Source of the DNA: Lanius collurio
Lineage: Eukaryota > Chordata > Aves > Passeriformes > Laniidae
Reading direction: 5' to 3'
DNA length: 64,000 nt
NCBI GenBank assembly: GCA_020086605.1
Contig: JACBWW010000040.1
Coordinates: forward strand, 4,445,663-4,509,662
The first letter of the stretch is position 1. Each line of letters starts with the position of its first letter. Position numbers and translations under genes: made by a program. A model generated the notes under the pieces. It had not been told where the DNA came from, searched no databases, and worked only from the letters and a program-made list of their open reading frames with translations. This document shows, piece after piece, positions 12,599 to 25,199 of this stretch.

Positions 12599-15500
12599 TC
12601 TCGTTGTGCTGCTTCCTATCATGTGAGTCAGAAATGCGATAGAATATCTCAGGCTCATTACAGAAGTCTGGTATTCAGCGACAGATTTTGACCAGAGTTG
12701 CGTGTAAATCTGGGGGAAATACAGCTTGTTTGGAATTTGTAAGTGCTCAGACATAGGCTGGCAAAGTAAGAGAGGAGAAAACCAGGCATGTAAAAAGGCA
12801 GAATTAAACTTCTGGTTGTAGCTGGGTTAGGTTTCACATATCCTCTCCTGATTTGTGATGTCCTTAGAAATTCACACCTGGTCCAAAAACCTCTTTCATG
12901 TCTCTCAGGGCTCAGCTGGAAATGGCAGCATGTTGCCAGAAGATGTCTGAATCTCCTCCATCCTTCTAGATTTTAATGCTGCCATGGGGACGTTGCTTCC
13001 AGGCAAGGTGATCCCAATATGTTCCACTTACAGGTCTGCCGGGTCACACAGCCAAGCAGCTGCTATTCTGCTAAGGGAATGTGCAAACAGAGCTGCTGAC
13101 CTACCAGTAAACCCACTGCAGGCAGATTAAGATGAAGTGTTCAAACTTCTGCTCGTTGAAGTCAGTGCTAGAGAAGCTGTGCTTGGGGAGTGCAGGTAGA
13201 GCTGTGCTGTGGCGTGCAAAGATACTGAGTTTGGTCTCTGCAGTCAGCTAAATTGTGCTGAGTGGCCAGGAGCTGCATGGGTTTGGGAAGTGCTGCCTCT
13301 TAGCCTGCTGGGATTGAGCTTGGTTTTAGGGTTTACAGTAATAAATGACAATTCTGAGCTGAGAGGGAAGGTAGCAGAGTCTGGGCTGCTGCCCCACACT
13401 CCCTTCCTGGCCATGGGGCTGCTGCTTTAAGCAATTGTTACTATTTTCTTTTCTGTTCTATTCGAGATGGTGTGTGTCTGATAGTCCTGCTGTGACCAAG
13501 GGTTTTGCTGGCAGAATTATTCCTAGGCATCACATGCAGCCACACAGACCCAGGAACCTAGAGAGGCTCAGTTCTTGCTTTGTTTTCCCCTTCAAAAACA
13601 GCTGGTGCTTTGTGAAACCAGGGAGAAGTGTGAGCAGTGCTGGAGGCCCATCAGCCAACATGCAGTGTGGCAGGAGAAGAGCCAACAACCCTGGCACGCT
13701 GCTGTGTGGTGCTCCAGAGAAGCCCTGGTTCATGGGCTGGCATGGCTGGTGGAGAGCCTCACTGAGGCTGTGATGGTGTATGGAATACTCCCATGGAAAA
13801 ACACCCTTGCAAAGCTGACTGTGATGCCCGTCTCTGCAGAGGGTGACTGCTGTGGTGGGGGGAAGGAAAGTGGCTTTTAGGGCATCTGTGATTAAAAGAG
13901 GGGAAAATCCCACAACACAACCCTGGAGTGGTAAATGGGTACTGAGTGATAGCAGAGAGCTGGGGAGTGGTGAGGCGGTTCCCCTTATCACTCAAAGTGG
14001 GCTGGTGAAAACTGGCAGTGATCTGGTGGGAGAAGTGCAGGGAGGGCAAGCAAGCAGAAAATCACAAGAGAAGGTTGTTACCACCACTTCCTTCCTCAAG
14101 CTGCAGCATATTTTGGGGCTTGGATTCAATAGGAAGTTCCTGCAGCATAACAAGCTCCCACCCAGCAGCTGAGCTGCGCTCACCATTTGTGTGCACCCTC
14201 TTAGCCCACAACAGTTGTAAAGTAGCATCATTTAGCTTAATTTTTTTAATTAGAGGCCTAAACCAACTTGTGGGACTTTAGTGTGGGTTCTGTGGGTGTG
14301 CATGGTCCCCAGCAGTGATCCCAGTCAGCTGCAGGGACGTGCTGTGGGTCAGGGAGCTGCATGATAGGACGGTGCATTTTCTGCCTTCAAACTAACCCGG
14401 CTCTTATGTAACACCAGCTCTCAGTGGTCAGATTGGTATTACTGCAGAGACACAGGGAAGTAAATACTCCAGTGGAAGTGCAACGCAAATGATTTCTCCT
14501 GGCCTCATCCTGAAACCACTGGGGTGTGCCATGTAAAAACATGTGAGACATTGGTCTAATGAACGACAAGATGGATATTCCAAGGGGTCCCTCATGAGTT
14601 TAACATGAAATGTGCTTTCCCTGAATCGGGGCAGGGGTGCTGAGCTCCGCACACAGTCACCCCCGTGACCACACTCTCAAGGCATGAGCAGCATCTGGGG
14701 AGTTCTGGTTCTCGTGCACGAGCACAGCCCTGTGATTTGCAGGGGGGGTGTTGATTCAGAGATCTGTCCTTCAAAGCAGGGAAATGATGAGGTAAGAAAT
14801 CTTTCTGTATTTTGAATATATATATATGTACACACATATAAATATAGATGAGATTATTCAAATGCAGCTTGAATATATTTTGCCTAATCCATACAGAGTT
14901 TTATCAATATTTCTTTGTTTATTCTCTTTCATGCCAGCTGCTTTCTTTATATATTTCCATTTTGTACATTTTTCAGAGTGATTGGATCATGTTGCACACA
15001 CTTCTATTGAAATATTAAGTGTTTGCAATCCCCATTCATAGGCAGCAGCTCTGTTATTATGATCCATCATTTCAAAATCCACATATTTGAAAAAAGAGAG
15101 CTTAGCTAGCCCTTGAGTAGCAGAGAGTATTAGACCCAAGGAATCTCATTCGTCTTGTCAATAATCTGTGGATTAACACTACAAAATTGTTTGTTTCATT
15201 GGCATATCCCCACTGTATATTTTTAAACGAAATGAGCAGTGAGGTGAGGTCTGATGGGGGTTGGGTTTATACTGGTGTCAGCTGGGAAACAGAGAACTTC
15301 CCAGTTGCACCCAGCTCATGATGGTTACAGTTCTGGTAGTGTGGTCAGGACAGGAGAAAGGAAACCTGTGATGGCCAGGGCAGCTTGTTGGTGTTATCCA
15401 TGAGGGAACAGCCCTCCCCATGCCTGGGGTTTTCATTCCCAGCCAGCCTGCAGGAGGAGTCACCCTTGTCCATTGCTAAAATACAATGGGTTCTGTTAAA

Positions 15501-15954
15501 AAGGCTCTTTCCCTTGCTTCTGCATCCCTGTGGGATGCGTGAAGGTGGAGACAGGGTGGATGAGCAGAGGGGTGACCAGACAGGGGCAGCGCTTGTGGCA
15601 CCAATGCAAGAGAAACACCCAACCTCTTTTGTGAGCGTGTGAGATATGGACAAGCTCGGTGTGGGTGCTGGCCAGGGTCTGATGGTGGCCACAGCAGACT
15701 GTGGAGCATCAGCTTTAAGCATCCATTCCTTTTGTGGGGTTTCCTGTACCACAACACTGCCGTCATTACTGTTTAGACAGGCTCTGTTCACCCCATGGGT
15801 CAGTTCCACACCCCCACTGGCTTTGGCACCACTGCCAGAGCCAAAAGGGTGGTGAAGCCACTGGTGGCACACTGACATCCCCCTGGCCAGGCTGGTGCAG
15901 GGCAGCCCAACCCTCGTGCTGCCAAAATCCAGCCATGGCCTTTGCAGCCTCTGT
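12598..15954. other. Non-coding stretch, no gene seen
   Basis: The stretch includes an alternating AT/AC tract at about 14815-14850. Several overlapping frames on both strands between 13200 and 14300 are unrelated to any family I can name. The longest frame of the window (238 codons, minus strand, 15345-16061) lies at the right edge; it opens with GTG inside the CpG cluster and shows no domain. Confidence 0.4.
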
Positions 15955-16085
15955 GCTGGTTGGTGGCAGCACCGTCGGAGGGCACGAGTGGCGGTGGCAG
16001 AGCGGGGACTGCCGCCAGCCGGGCCATTCATCACCGGCGACGATCCGTGCGGCACCGTCACCTAGCAACCGCCCGGCCACGGCAG
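15955..16085. promoter_or_regulatory. CpG cluster, possible small CpG island or promoter
   Basis: About sixteen CpG dinucleotides fall within roughly 130 bases, while the surrounding kilobases are CpG-poor and AT-rich. Retention of CpG in vertebrate DNA usually marks an unmethylated promoter or enhancer, or constraint. An RFX X-box lies inside. At the right edge the sequence GGCAG followed by GTGGGA could act as a + strand first-exon donor. No annotated-looking first exon or ORF supports a coding gene here, so a promoter of a non-coding RNA, an alternative first exon or an enhancer are all open. Confidence 0.45.
16057..16069. promoter_or_regulatory. RFX-type X-box motif
   Basis: GTCACCTAGCAAC fits the X-box consensus GTNRCC, 0-3 bases, RGYAAC exactly, with a one-base spacer. 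RFX-family factors bind this near-palindrome, notably in promoters of ciliary genes and in neural enhancers. The match is visible in the sequence; binding is inferred. Its position inside the CpG cluster strengthens the reading. Confidence 0.55.
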
Positions 16086-16539
16086 GTGGGACTTCAAAAA
16101 AAATTTTTTTTTAACATAAAAATAAGGCAATAATTTCGAAAGGTGCATTTCTGTTTTAGCAAACACGAATATTTGGACAGCGGGGTTGGAACTCTTAAGC
16201 TGGAGATGTTTTTGTTTTGCATCCCCGCGACTCCGGGCTCTGGAGCGTGGGCTGCCGTGACAAGATGGAGCTATCCATTTCATGTGTACCAGGGTTTAAA
16301 GTTGAACCTGACACTGGGTGATTGCCTTACCCTGATTTTTCTTCTTTTTTCCCCCACACATGCTGTAAAAAATATCGTTAAATTACAGGGCAGGCTTTTT
16401 TAATGTAACTTCTACTTCTGAGGCTGAACTTTCAGGTCTAATTTTTTTTTTAATCAGAGGGAAGAGAAGGGAAAGAAATATATAAACTCAAATTATCCTC
16501 GTCCCACTATTTTAAAACACCTTTAAGATTGCAGAAGTC
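16086..16539. other. Non-coding stretch, no gene seen
   Basis: AT-rich sequence with short A and T runs. No repeat or gene was recognised. Confidence 0.4.
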
Positions 16540-17420
16540 TTCTGAACTCTATATTGGCGATTCATGGTGCGGCAACTCACTGCAAAATCCGCTCGTTCGT
16601 TTTCGCTGATTGAATTTACTGATTGTTAATGTGTATAAAAGTGTTATGTACTTTTGAAGTAATCTCCTGCTAAAGGATTTATAGGAGAGACTATTTAAAT
16701 GTCGCAGCATTTTCTCTGTTGTTATGACAGTATTATTGAGTAAATAGTTTAATTTTAGTGCCCTAGTTAAAAAAAATCCATAATGACCGTCACATAAATC
16801 GTTTGCTGTTTTTATTTCTATATTTAGTTCCCTCCGAAGATACTGGAGTTGAAAATAGGCTAGTACCTAAGACATGAATTCTGTTAAATATTAAAGAGAT
16901 CTCATCAATGATTTTATTAGTCTCAGTACTCAGTGAAGGCCGCACTGACATCTGAAGTCTAATGATTTTTTTAATATATTTAAAGCCTCGCACTGCACCT
17001 TTAAATATTGAACAATATTGAAAAATATAGAAGTACTTTTTTGTATATTAGCTTTAGGCAGAACTGTTGTATGATTTCCACTTCTTTCATGACATTGTAA
17101 TGATGTTACCACATACAACTTTATCTTGCATGAAAAGGTGAAGTCATGAGTGATTTCTCCAATTTAAAAGCACTCAACCCTCACAGTGCTAGAAATGAAT
17201 ATTTTGCATATATTCATGCAACAATGATTCAATTTAAGATTTCTATTTTCAAACATTGCTTGAAACCTTTGGTATGTTAGTAGTAAAATTGCCAAAATGC
17301 GTAATAAGATTTATTATAGATGAGTAGCATTTTATTTAGTATTTCATGTTAACACGCTTTTAGGGTTACCCTGGTTTAGCAGAAGAATTCATCTTTCTTT
17401 TCTAATCAGAGCTAACACTT
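16540..17420. promoter_or_regulatory. AT-rich block with homeodomain-like motifs, possible conserved non-coding element
   Basis: The left part retains CpGs in AT-rich DNA (TTGGCGATTCATGGTGCGGC, then CCGCTCGTTCGTTTTCGCTGA) and runs into ATTGATTGTTAATG-type sequence. The rest is rich in TAAT, ATTA and TTTGCAT-like words (for example ATTTTGCATATATTCATGC near 17201). There are no repeats or simple tracts. This texture is typical of developmental enhancers in gene deserts, but no alignment was possible. Confidence 0.3.
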
Positions 17421-19821
17421 TATTGTATTATTAAGATACACTTACTAGGAGGTTGTATATCACTGTGGGAGCAGAGTTTCCTGTGCCTGGCAAACCTGCT
17501 CCTGGCTGATGCACAGCGCCTGCCTCCTCCACCCAAACCCCACCACTCCCACTCTGCTAGCCACGGTGCTTCCCTTTTATCCTGCTTTTTAGTTTTCCTC
17601 CTAAAAAGCCATCTGGAGCTCTGTGACACACCCAGGTCTCTCCTTGCCTCTCTGCTCAACCAGACCTCAGCTCTGCCCTCGGAGCACCGACAGCGGCAAA
17701 CCCTATCCTGGGATCACCAGTGCGCTGATCAAAATACAAATCACTTTGGTGGTGAGTTTGTTTGGCAGTTTCACCTTCATCACCTGCTCATGGCACTGTT
17801 TGTCATGGAGCTGCCATTTCCCTGGCCATCTGTGGCTGGGAAGTGTGTGGATGCATTTTGGTTCTTGTGCCAAGGCCACCATATATTGATTTCCATGGCT
17901 TTGCTGTCGAGGCGTGTGTGGCACTGGGGCTGTAGGAACTGGGAGATAAAGCAGCAGAGCAGATGCTTGACCCAAAGCAGTGGAGGTCACATTTCTGCTC
18001 CCTCACGGCCTTTTTTTGGCCTCTGGGGCAGGTTGCATCCCTGCCCAAGTGGCATCATTGTGCATACATCATTTTTGTGACTAGTAAGAGTGGACCCGAA
18101 AAATTCCTGGCATTTTGACCAACGTCCAAATCCTGGTGCCTTTTTTTGCTTCCAGTAATCCCTTCATACTTAGCCCCAATGTAGCCACTTAGAGAAGGAA
18201 ACAATATGTCCCACAGGTAAGGGGGAGAATCACTACTGAAATGGAGGTGTGAGAGATGTGTGGTGATGAGCTACCGTGCCAGAGAGATGAATATGTTTAC
18301 ATCTTTTAAAAGTTGTAATTCAGCATGGATGAGCTGGCGTCCCCCCCTTCCACATTCATGTTTGATTCACAAACAGAAAGAAATGATCTACTATTAGGGA
18401 AGATTTCTCTTTGACTGGGGAGCTGGAGATGGTAGTGAGAGTAGCTTTCATAGATGAAAATAATTGTACACTTTTTGTATTATTATTTTTGGCAAAGAGC
18501 TAGCATTTCAGCTTTCCAGAGTATTACATCATTACTTTGTATAATGCATCATAATGATAGAGTGAATGGAAACGAAGAAATGCCAGCTTCTGTTGCAAGT
18601 TTAAAGACAGACACACATTTTCAGCTGGGAAAGCTGCTGTTCAGCTAAGTGTTTTCCTAGATGAAACAAAGCTGCAATCCCACTTGGCATTCGCATTAAT
18701 TGTGGACTTGCCAACAGGCCAGTTTCACTGGTGTATAAATTAGTGGAGAATTATTCAACTCATCTCAATAACTAAGAGAATATCCTCATAAAGCTTGCTG
18801 AGCTGTAAGACATCCCCCCTCCTCCCCACTTTGCATGGTATTTTGCACCCTATACTTAGAAAAATCACAGAATTTGCATGCTGTTCCAAAAAAAAAAAAA
18901 AAGGAAAAAAAAAAACATACAAAGAAAGGCATCGGATATACTGATACCCCAGCACAGCAATGTGGTGACTATCTGCATAAAATAGCAAATTTGTATGGGA
19001 AATGTCCAAATTAAGAGGGAATTTTCTGGTTTGTTGTTTGAGTTTTGAGTTTGGGTGTTGGTTTGGGGTTTTTTTTGTTTTGAAATTCAGCTAAAAATGC
19101 GAAGTGGAAGCGCCTGTGAAAGGAGCCTCATTTCCAGCATCAGACACCCGACATTTCATGTTTCTCTGTCGGAACAAGAGCCCAGGAAGTGCAAACTTCC
19201 CCAAACTGTCCTGCCAACAGGCCTTTCTGACCTAGAGGAGGATCACCTTTATGGTGACAGGATAATTTGATCTCAGTGCCATCTAATCCTTATATTCTTT
19301 ATGGAGACTGCCGGCAAGGGTGCCAATTAGTGCCAATTGTGATGGTGGCTTTTGTGATGCAGACACCTGCCCACTAGGAATTGGACTGGTACCACCAACA
19401 CACATATGCCACTAAACAGCTGTCAGATGGTAATGACTTTTTGGAGTAGAAGAAAAGGGCAGAATTTCATTCTGAGGCAATTTTCTGAGAAAATTTTTGC
19501 AATTTCTCATCTCTCTCTTTCTTCACTCTTTTTTTGGTATCTGAATTCCAGGCTTCTAATGACTAAACAAAATATGAATTTTAACATGTATCTCATAGCA
19601 CCAGCTTCATCCCAAAAACCATGTGGTCCAGATGAACAAAAGTAGAGTGAGAAATTATATTAATTGTATTCTTATATTCTACATCGTATTTTAAACTTGT
19701 TATGTGTAGTCTGATCCTTGTTTAGGTTACTTAAACCAGAAACAGACAAATGAAACACCACATTTTCTTTTCCACTCTTCTGGCTTTTTGGCTAAATTAA
19801 AAGACTGTATTAAATGTAAAC

Positions 19822-19825
<4 letters not shown>
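17421..19825. other. Non-coding stretch, no gene seen
   Basis: Two adjacent A-rich tracts lie at about 18888-18915. No gene, CR1 or SINE was recognised. The minus-strand frames at 17420-18048 have no domain. Confidence 0.4.

Positions 19826-19860
<35 letters not shown>
19826..19860. repeat. Uninterrupted poly(T) tract of 35 bases
   Basis: Thirty-five consecutive T residues, the longest homopolymer in the window. Read on the minus strand it could be the A tail of a retroposed element, but sequence on either side matches no element I know. Its exact length is likely to be unreliable in assembly. Confidence 0.95.
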
Positions 19861-19861
<1 letters not shown>

Positions 19862-20710
19862 ATGGCAGAATGAAGTGCTTTGCTGCACTTCTGCAGCTCA
19901 TGCCGACACAGGCACAATAGTTCAGGATCTCTCTTATGCTTTTATTAAAGTCTCTTCTAATTTCCAGTCAAATCAACAATCCCTTCTTTGATGCCTAAGC
20001 AGGGGAAGTTTACAAGCCTGCTTTATCCCTGAGTAATTATGCGTGCATGTGTGTGCTTGTAGGAGTGTGTAGACATCCATCTGTACAGTCACATGCACCT
20101 TGAACTGTAACTTTTTGGGTAATTTTGGTAGTAGGGTCATGAGTGAATTGGATTTCTTTATGGCAGATGGGAATTTCTGTGGTGTTGAGGTGTCCAGACC
20201 TCATAGCTCATGTAATGGATCCGTGAGTGAGGTGCTGAGCATTGGTGCTAGGGGTGTGTCTGGGAGGTGTGGGAGTGGCTCACAGGAGATGCTGGGCACT
20301 GAGTGAGGAGGGCCCTTCGGTGCTGTAAGAGGATTCCTGTGTCCTTTCCAAGCTTTGAGTCGCTCCTGATGCCTCATAGGCCAGGCAGAGGCTGGGCAAT
20401 CCGTGGGACCTTTCAGTGCTCAGCCAACACACACAGAGCCCCTTCAGCCTCTGCACTGCCGGCTGTCACACCTTGATTAGCCCAATTGCTCACTGGCATC
20501 AACCTCTAAATGTGGATGTGAGAGGAGGTAATCCTAAATAAACCCAAGGTTGTTTCACAGTAAGAAAAAGGAGAGTTCACAGTCACATTTAAAGAACACT
20601 GCTGGTCCATATAGATACATAATATGTATAGAATAAGTTTGTATGAAGGTTTTTCAAGTGAAACAAAATGAGTCAGGGGTCACTGCTTTTTATAAGGATT
20701 TATTGCTGAG
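19861..20710. other. Non-coding stretch, no gene seen
   Basis: No gene or repeat was recognised before the CR1 fragment. Confidence 0.4.
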
Positions 20711-20850
20711 GTCTGGGCCCTGACGGAGCTCAAGAAGTGTTTGGACAATACTCTTGGGCACAGTGTGTGACTTTTGGGGATGGTGCTGTGCAGGGCTCAG
20801 TCATTCCTGTGGGTCCCTTCCAACTCAGTTTATTCTGTGACTCTGTGATC
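20711..20850 (+). mobile_element. CR1 LINE, 5'-truncated 3' end
   Basis: The order of words is that of the CR1 3' region: GAGCTCAAGAAGTGTTTGGACAA, a CTCTTGGGCACAGTGTGTGACTTTTGGGG block, GCTGTGCAGGGCTCAG, CCTGTGGGTCCCTTCCAACTCAG and a terminal TTATTCTGTGACTCTGTGAT. The last part is a degenerate pair of the (ATTCTRTG) octamer found at CR1 ends. A short block usually found before the GGGTCCCTTCC motif appears deleted. No reverse-transcriptase part is present, so the copy is dead on arrival. It is the clearest lineage marker of the window. Confidence 0.92.
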
Positions 20851-21879
20851 ATTCCTTGTTGCTGTTTCCAAGGAATGTAAAGCTCTGCTGTCTCTCAGAC
20901 CAGCTCTGTTATCACCTTCCTGTCTGTCTTTCTTCTATTTATTCATTACTCAAATGCTGACCATTTTCATGCAGCTGTAACTGGCTGGGGCCTCTGCCAC
21001 AGAAAGGACTGAGTTTGCAGAGGGTCTCGCAGCAGTTTCTGTAGTTGGTGGTGAACTGCTCTCCCTGCCTTTCAGGAGGGCTGTGACCCACCAGGAATGC
21101 CTGCATTGTCACCAGAACATACTCTGAAATCTCACAGATTTGAAAGGAATGGCAGCCAGGGCAGCCAGCATTCACAGGTTTGGGAGAGCTAACAGCAAAC
21201 CTAATCAGCTGTTTTAGTTTGTTGATAGCTTTTGACCTTATATTTTTCTCCACCAGTTAGCTTGTTAAGGGCCTACAAAACATTTTCTCTACATCTTGGG
21301 GTTGTTCCAAGGCTTCTCAGTTAAAAAGGACAACAGTGGGGCTCATAGTTTTTGAAACCTCAACCCCCTCTCTGGCACTCAAAGTAGATGTTGTCTTTAC
21401 AAAGGCTGCAAATCTCAGCCATTCCTTTCCTGGCACTGATGGTCAGATTGTAGAGGGGCTCCTCAGTTAGTTTTCTTTAATGCACAAGTCACCCTGTCCT
21501 TGGGTCTGAGCATGCTCTGCACTAGATTGTACTGCTGGTTTTTGGGTGAGTGAGTAGTTATGTGCCTGGCTGAGCAGTGGGTGCAAAGTCCAGCCCCATA
21601 TTCCATATACTGTCCTCAAATGCAAGGCAAGGAATCCACGTAGCTCAGCAGATCTCATTGCTGGCACTGAAGTGAGAACCTGTGCCACTCCTAACAGGTG
21701 TTCTTTGTCAGTTTTTTAAATGATGCAAACATGTTTTAAGCAGTCCTGTGGGATGTCTCTTGCACATCCTAACACATAGACCTCCTGATGAACATGTAAC
21801 ATGGCTTTTAACACATACTGGTCTTCAAAACATGAAATACTCAAGGAAAATGCGGTAATTCTTTAAACCCCCTATCATT
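20851..21879. other. Non-coding stretch, no gene seen
   Basis: Only short frames on the minus strand, with no domain. No repeat was recognised. Confidence 0.4.
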
Positions 21880-21945
21880 GTGAATTCATATCATATTCAT
21901 TGTAATAGCATTGATCAAAATGAATTCATTTGGTATTCATGTAAA
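21880..21945. repeat. Imperfect 40-bp direct repeat with paired EcoRI-type cores
   Basis: GTGAATTCATATCATATTCAT and ATGAATTCATTTGGTATTCAT share TGAATTCAT and TATTCAT in the same order, with starts 40 bases apart. It lies in repeat-free AT-rich DNA and may be an old duplication or two copies of a binding motif pair. Confidence 0.5.
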
Positions 21946-22300
21946 TGTCACATGTACTTCCATAGGTGTTTCATTGTAAATTAGCATTTCTCAGAGGACA
22001 CTTAAAATAAAGTGTTACTGAAAGTTCTCATTACACATATTGCTGAGATTAGTACATTAAGGATCATGTACTTACATAGTACTAATGCATTTCTGCCACT
22101 TAAAATGCTACATTACCCATTTCTGATATCTAGCAAATATCTAAAGCAATTTTGAGAATTACTGACATCCTGAAGGAAGTGGTACTTTTGTGATTAAATT
22201 GGTTTTGTGTATTTCACTTTGATTTACAAAAAAACCCCAACCCTGTGCCAGATATACTTAAATGATTTTTTTATTTAAGTGACTTTAGCATCAAGTGAAA
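21946..22300. other. AT-rich non-coding stretch
   Basis: An 8-bp inverted repeat, ACTTAAAT and ATTTAAGT, brackets a T-rich spacer at 22256-22280. Nothing else stands out. Confidence 0.4.
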
Positions 22301-22317
22301 CAACAACAACAACAACA
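22301..22317. repeat. (CAA)n microsatellite
   Basis: Five to six perfect CAA units followed by an A run. Confidence 0.9.
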
Positions 22318-25174
22318 AAAAAGAGAGCCACGTATAATTAGAAACACAAATATTATAAATGCTTTTGGGTCTTCAAACTTGTCTCACAAAGCCAAATTAG
22401 CTGATTCTTTAGTACACTGTGGCACAGGCTTTCTGATGCATTTGCTTTCAGATTATTCCTTCCTAAGAGAAAGACGAAAAGTTCTGTGGTCTCAGGCAGA
22501 TGCATTTCTGACGTCTTGAATTGTCCATTACAGCTTGTTTGGTCTGAAGTTACTTTTGAAAAGATGAAGTTTAAAGAAGACTACAAAGCATTTTATAAAT
22601 AGCTGACAAAAGGTGCGTTACAGTAACTATAAAAGAGAGAGCATTGTTTGAGACCTGGAACACTCTAAAGCTGTCTGACAATGCTGTGGATGTCTTCTGA
22701 AAAGAAGTGATGTAATTATTTTAAGGCTTTTTTGGTAACACTAATAAAAAAACTCTGAAGCTTAGCAGCAGGCCTGATCCTAGCAGAAACCTCTGGGAAA
22801 AAAAATGGGGAGATGGCAGTGTTTTAGTGTTTATGCTGGAAGGGAAGAGGCAGATTTGGCCATGAGGAGTTGCAAACCCAATCCCATGATACAGTGTCTT
22901 AGCAAGTATTTGCTTGCTCTTCTGGCCTCATCCACATAACTTGTGGGCTGGGCAGAAGTCACCATTCCTGGACAGCACAAAACAAGATGGTACTGTGGCA
23001 GAAACACTGCTCTGGGCTGTGGGAGGTTTGGGTCTGCTCCTGCTGTTGTGCCAGCATGTCCCCTGTGCCAGCTGCTTCTCTGTCACTTGTCCTGGACAAG
23101 GCAGTGGCATTTTGGGGATAGGCCTATTGGAAAGGGAGGAGGACAGGATGTGGAGGAAGAGATCTCTCTGGTATCTCATGCAACTGTCCTGACCTCCCTC
23201 AAATGTGCTGCCCCTCTCCAGCCTTGGAGCTGATTTCCAGCTTTGGTGACTGGTCTCTGTAGTGAGTCGAGCTGCACCTCCAGAAAATGTCGGTCAAATC
23301 TGGGAATGGATAACTCCACACCTGAGTATCAGCTGTACATTAGTGCTCTGTTTTGTCTTGTGCCTTGCCTGTTTTTCCAGAAGTTTTCAGTTTTCCAAGT
23401 GTTTGCCTAGTTTGTAGTTTATTCCTGACTTGGTCTGAGAGCTTGCAGTACAGCAAACTGCAGGACAGAGCGTGGAATCCAGAAATCCGTTTCAGGTTAG
23501 AGCCATAATTAGCTAATGTGCGATAATAAATAGCTACTAAAATCACATGAAAAATATGATAGGGCTATAAAGCGTGTTTTTATAATCCTGCTCCTCCCCT
23601 TTTTCTGCCGCCTCCTCCTCCTCTTCAACGTAACAAGGACCCTAATAGGCTTCATGTGTAAGTGCCTATTTTTATTAAAGACAAGTGTAATCTTTTGTAG
23701 TCCAAATGTCCCTATCATAAATTCTAACTGAGGAAAATATTAGGACTCATTTATTTATGAACCCGTTAATAATGAGGTGCAGTTATGAAAAAGGCTTTCT
23801 CAGCACAAAGCCTACTGAACAAACAATGCACACTGGGGAAAAGGAGCTAGTTAGCCTTCCTGACTTAGATAAAGCTATGGAGAAATGACAAGTGCCAGTA
23901 ATTAGCAAAGCCTCTTCACCAAGATAACCCTATACATCTTTGTCTATTTCAATCACCAAAGACTCCGATTCAGTGTAAAATTAAAGCCGGGATGCCATCA
24001 ATTTCTGTTAACCTCTTTATATTGTTCTGTGTTCATGCATATGTGATAGATAGTTTTTGTCATTTTATTAAATGGTGACATCTCAGTATGCATGTGACTA
24101 AAACTGTTTTCTCCTTAGCAAAGTATTTTTAATCATCTCTCCATTGCCTTTATTATCTTGGTTCTTCTGAGTTCTGATTGCTTTATTGTGCAGTATTGGC
24201 AGCTGTTCTAGGGGTGCAATGTTTGTGCCCACTCCTTTTCCGAGGAGCAAATCTGGGCTTAAGGGGTCTGGGCCCTTTCTGGTGCTCGTGTGAGCAGGCA
24301 CAGTAGCTCTGATCCATCTGCTTGACCTTCTCCTGCGTTTTTACCTGAGCAGGTGAAGAATTGTTGGTTACAGTGATCAGCACTGACGTGCAGACCCCTG
24401 GTTTCCATGAGTGTGGCCTCTTCTCTCCCCCTTGTCTGGATGGGTTCGTTGTGGTGGGGTAGCTGCTCTTCACCTGCTTGGGCCACAAACCAAAGAGTGT
24501 TGAACTCTGCTGAAAGACTATCGACTTGGTGGTCCTCCACAAACTCAGTCTGCACCCAGACTGCTTTCCTTCCACCTTAACTGCTGAGCCCTGGGTTTTT
24601 TTTCCCCTGCAGGCTTCCAATATTTGTGAGCTCATACTGCCTAAATTTCCCCGTGACTTTCAGATAAGTCAGCGAACACATTCACCTAAATCTTTGCAAG
24701 AGGAACAAAAGTTATAAATCAACCCTGTTTCCTTGACATCAGGGCAGGTTTGCTGGGAGTGCTTGCAGAGTGAGCTCTGAGTGACCTGAGAAGTTGCATG
24801 TGGCATTGGGTGTCATAACAAAAGTTCCTGCTGGCTCCGTTTTCCTGCTCCGTAATGTCTTTTTACTTGTTTTAAGTACTCCGGGCCCCGACTGCTGAGG
24901 TTATTAATCTTCATCTGTGCTCTTTTTAAACTTTACTACTAGCACTTTTTTTGCCTCAGATATGCTTTTATTCATTCTTTTCAGCAGCAATAACCTCTCA
25001 TATTGGCCAAATTAGGAAATAATTGCAAATAATAGAGAATCCTTTTCCAGCTCTACAGTAAAGGATTATATATGTGCTGTGTGTGAGGGATGGCACAGAG
25101 TGTAAATACCAAAATATGGGCAAATAGGCAGAGAAGGGAAGGATGTTGGTTGATGGTCACGTGTGGTGTTTTCT
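22318..25174. other. Non-coding stretch, no gene seen
   Basis: A set of overlapping minus-strand frames at 24098-24635 has mixed composition and no domain. AT-rich parts near 23480-24110 contain TAAT words but no clear element. Confidence 0.4.
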
Positions 25175-25199
25175 GGAGGAGGAGGAGGAGGAAGAAGGG
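25175..25199. repeat. (GGA)n purine microsatellite
   Basis: GGAGGAGGAGGAGGAGGAAGAAGG, a short purine-only tract. Confidence 0.85.

Noticed and set aside
15345..16061. The longest open frame of the window, 238 codons on the minus strand
   Set aside because: It opens with GTG, not ATG, shows no domain or regular composition, and is overlapped by other open frames in several registers, as expected in GC-rich sequence with few stops.
18212..18222. CCCACAG followed by GTAAGG, another recursive-like word
   Set aside because: There is no pyrimidine tract upstream (GAAGGAAACAATATG), so it lacks the acceptor part.
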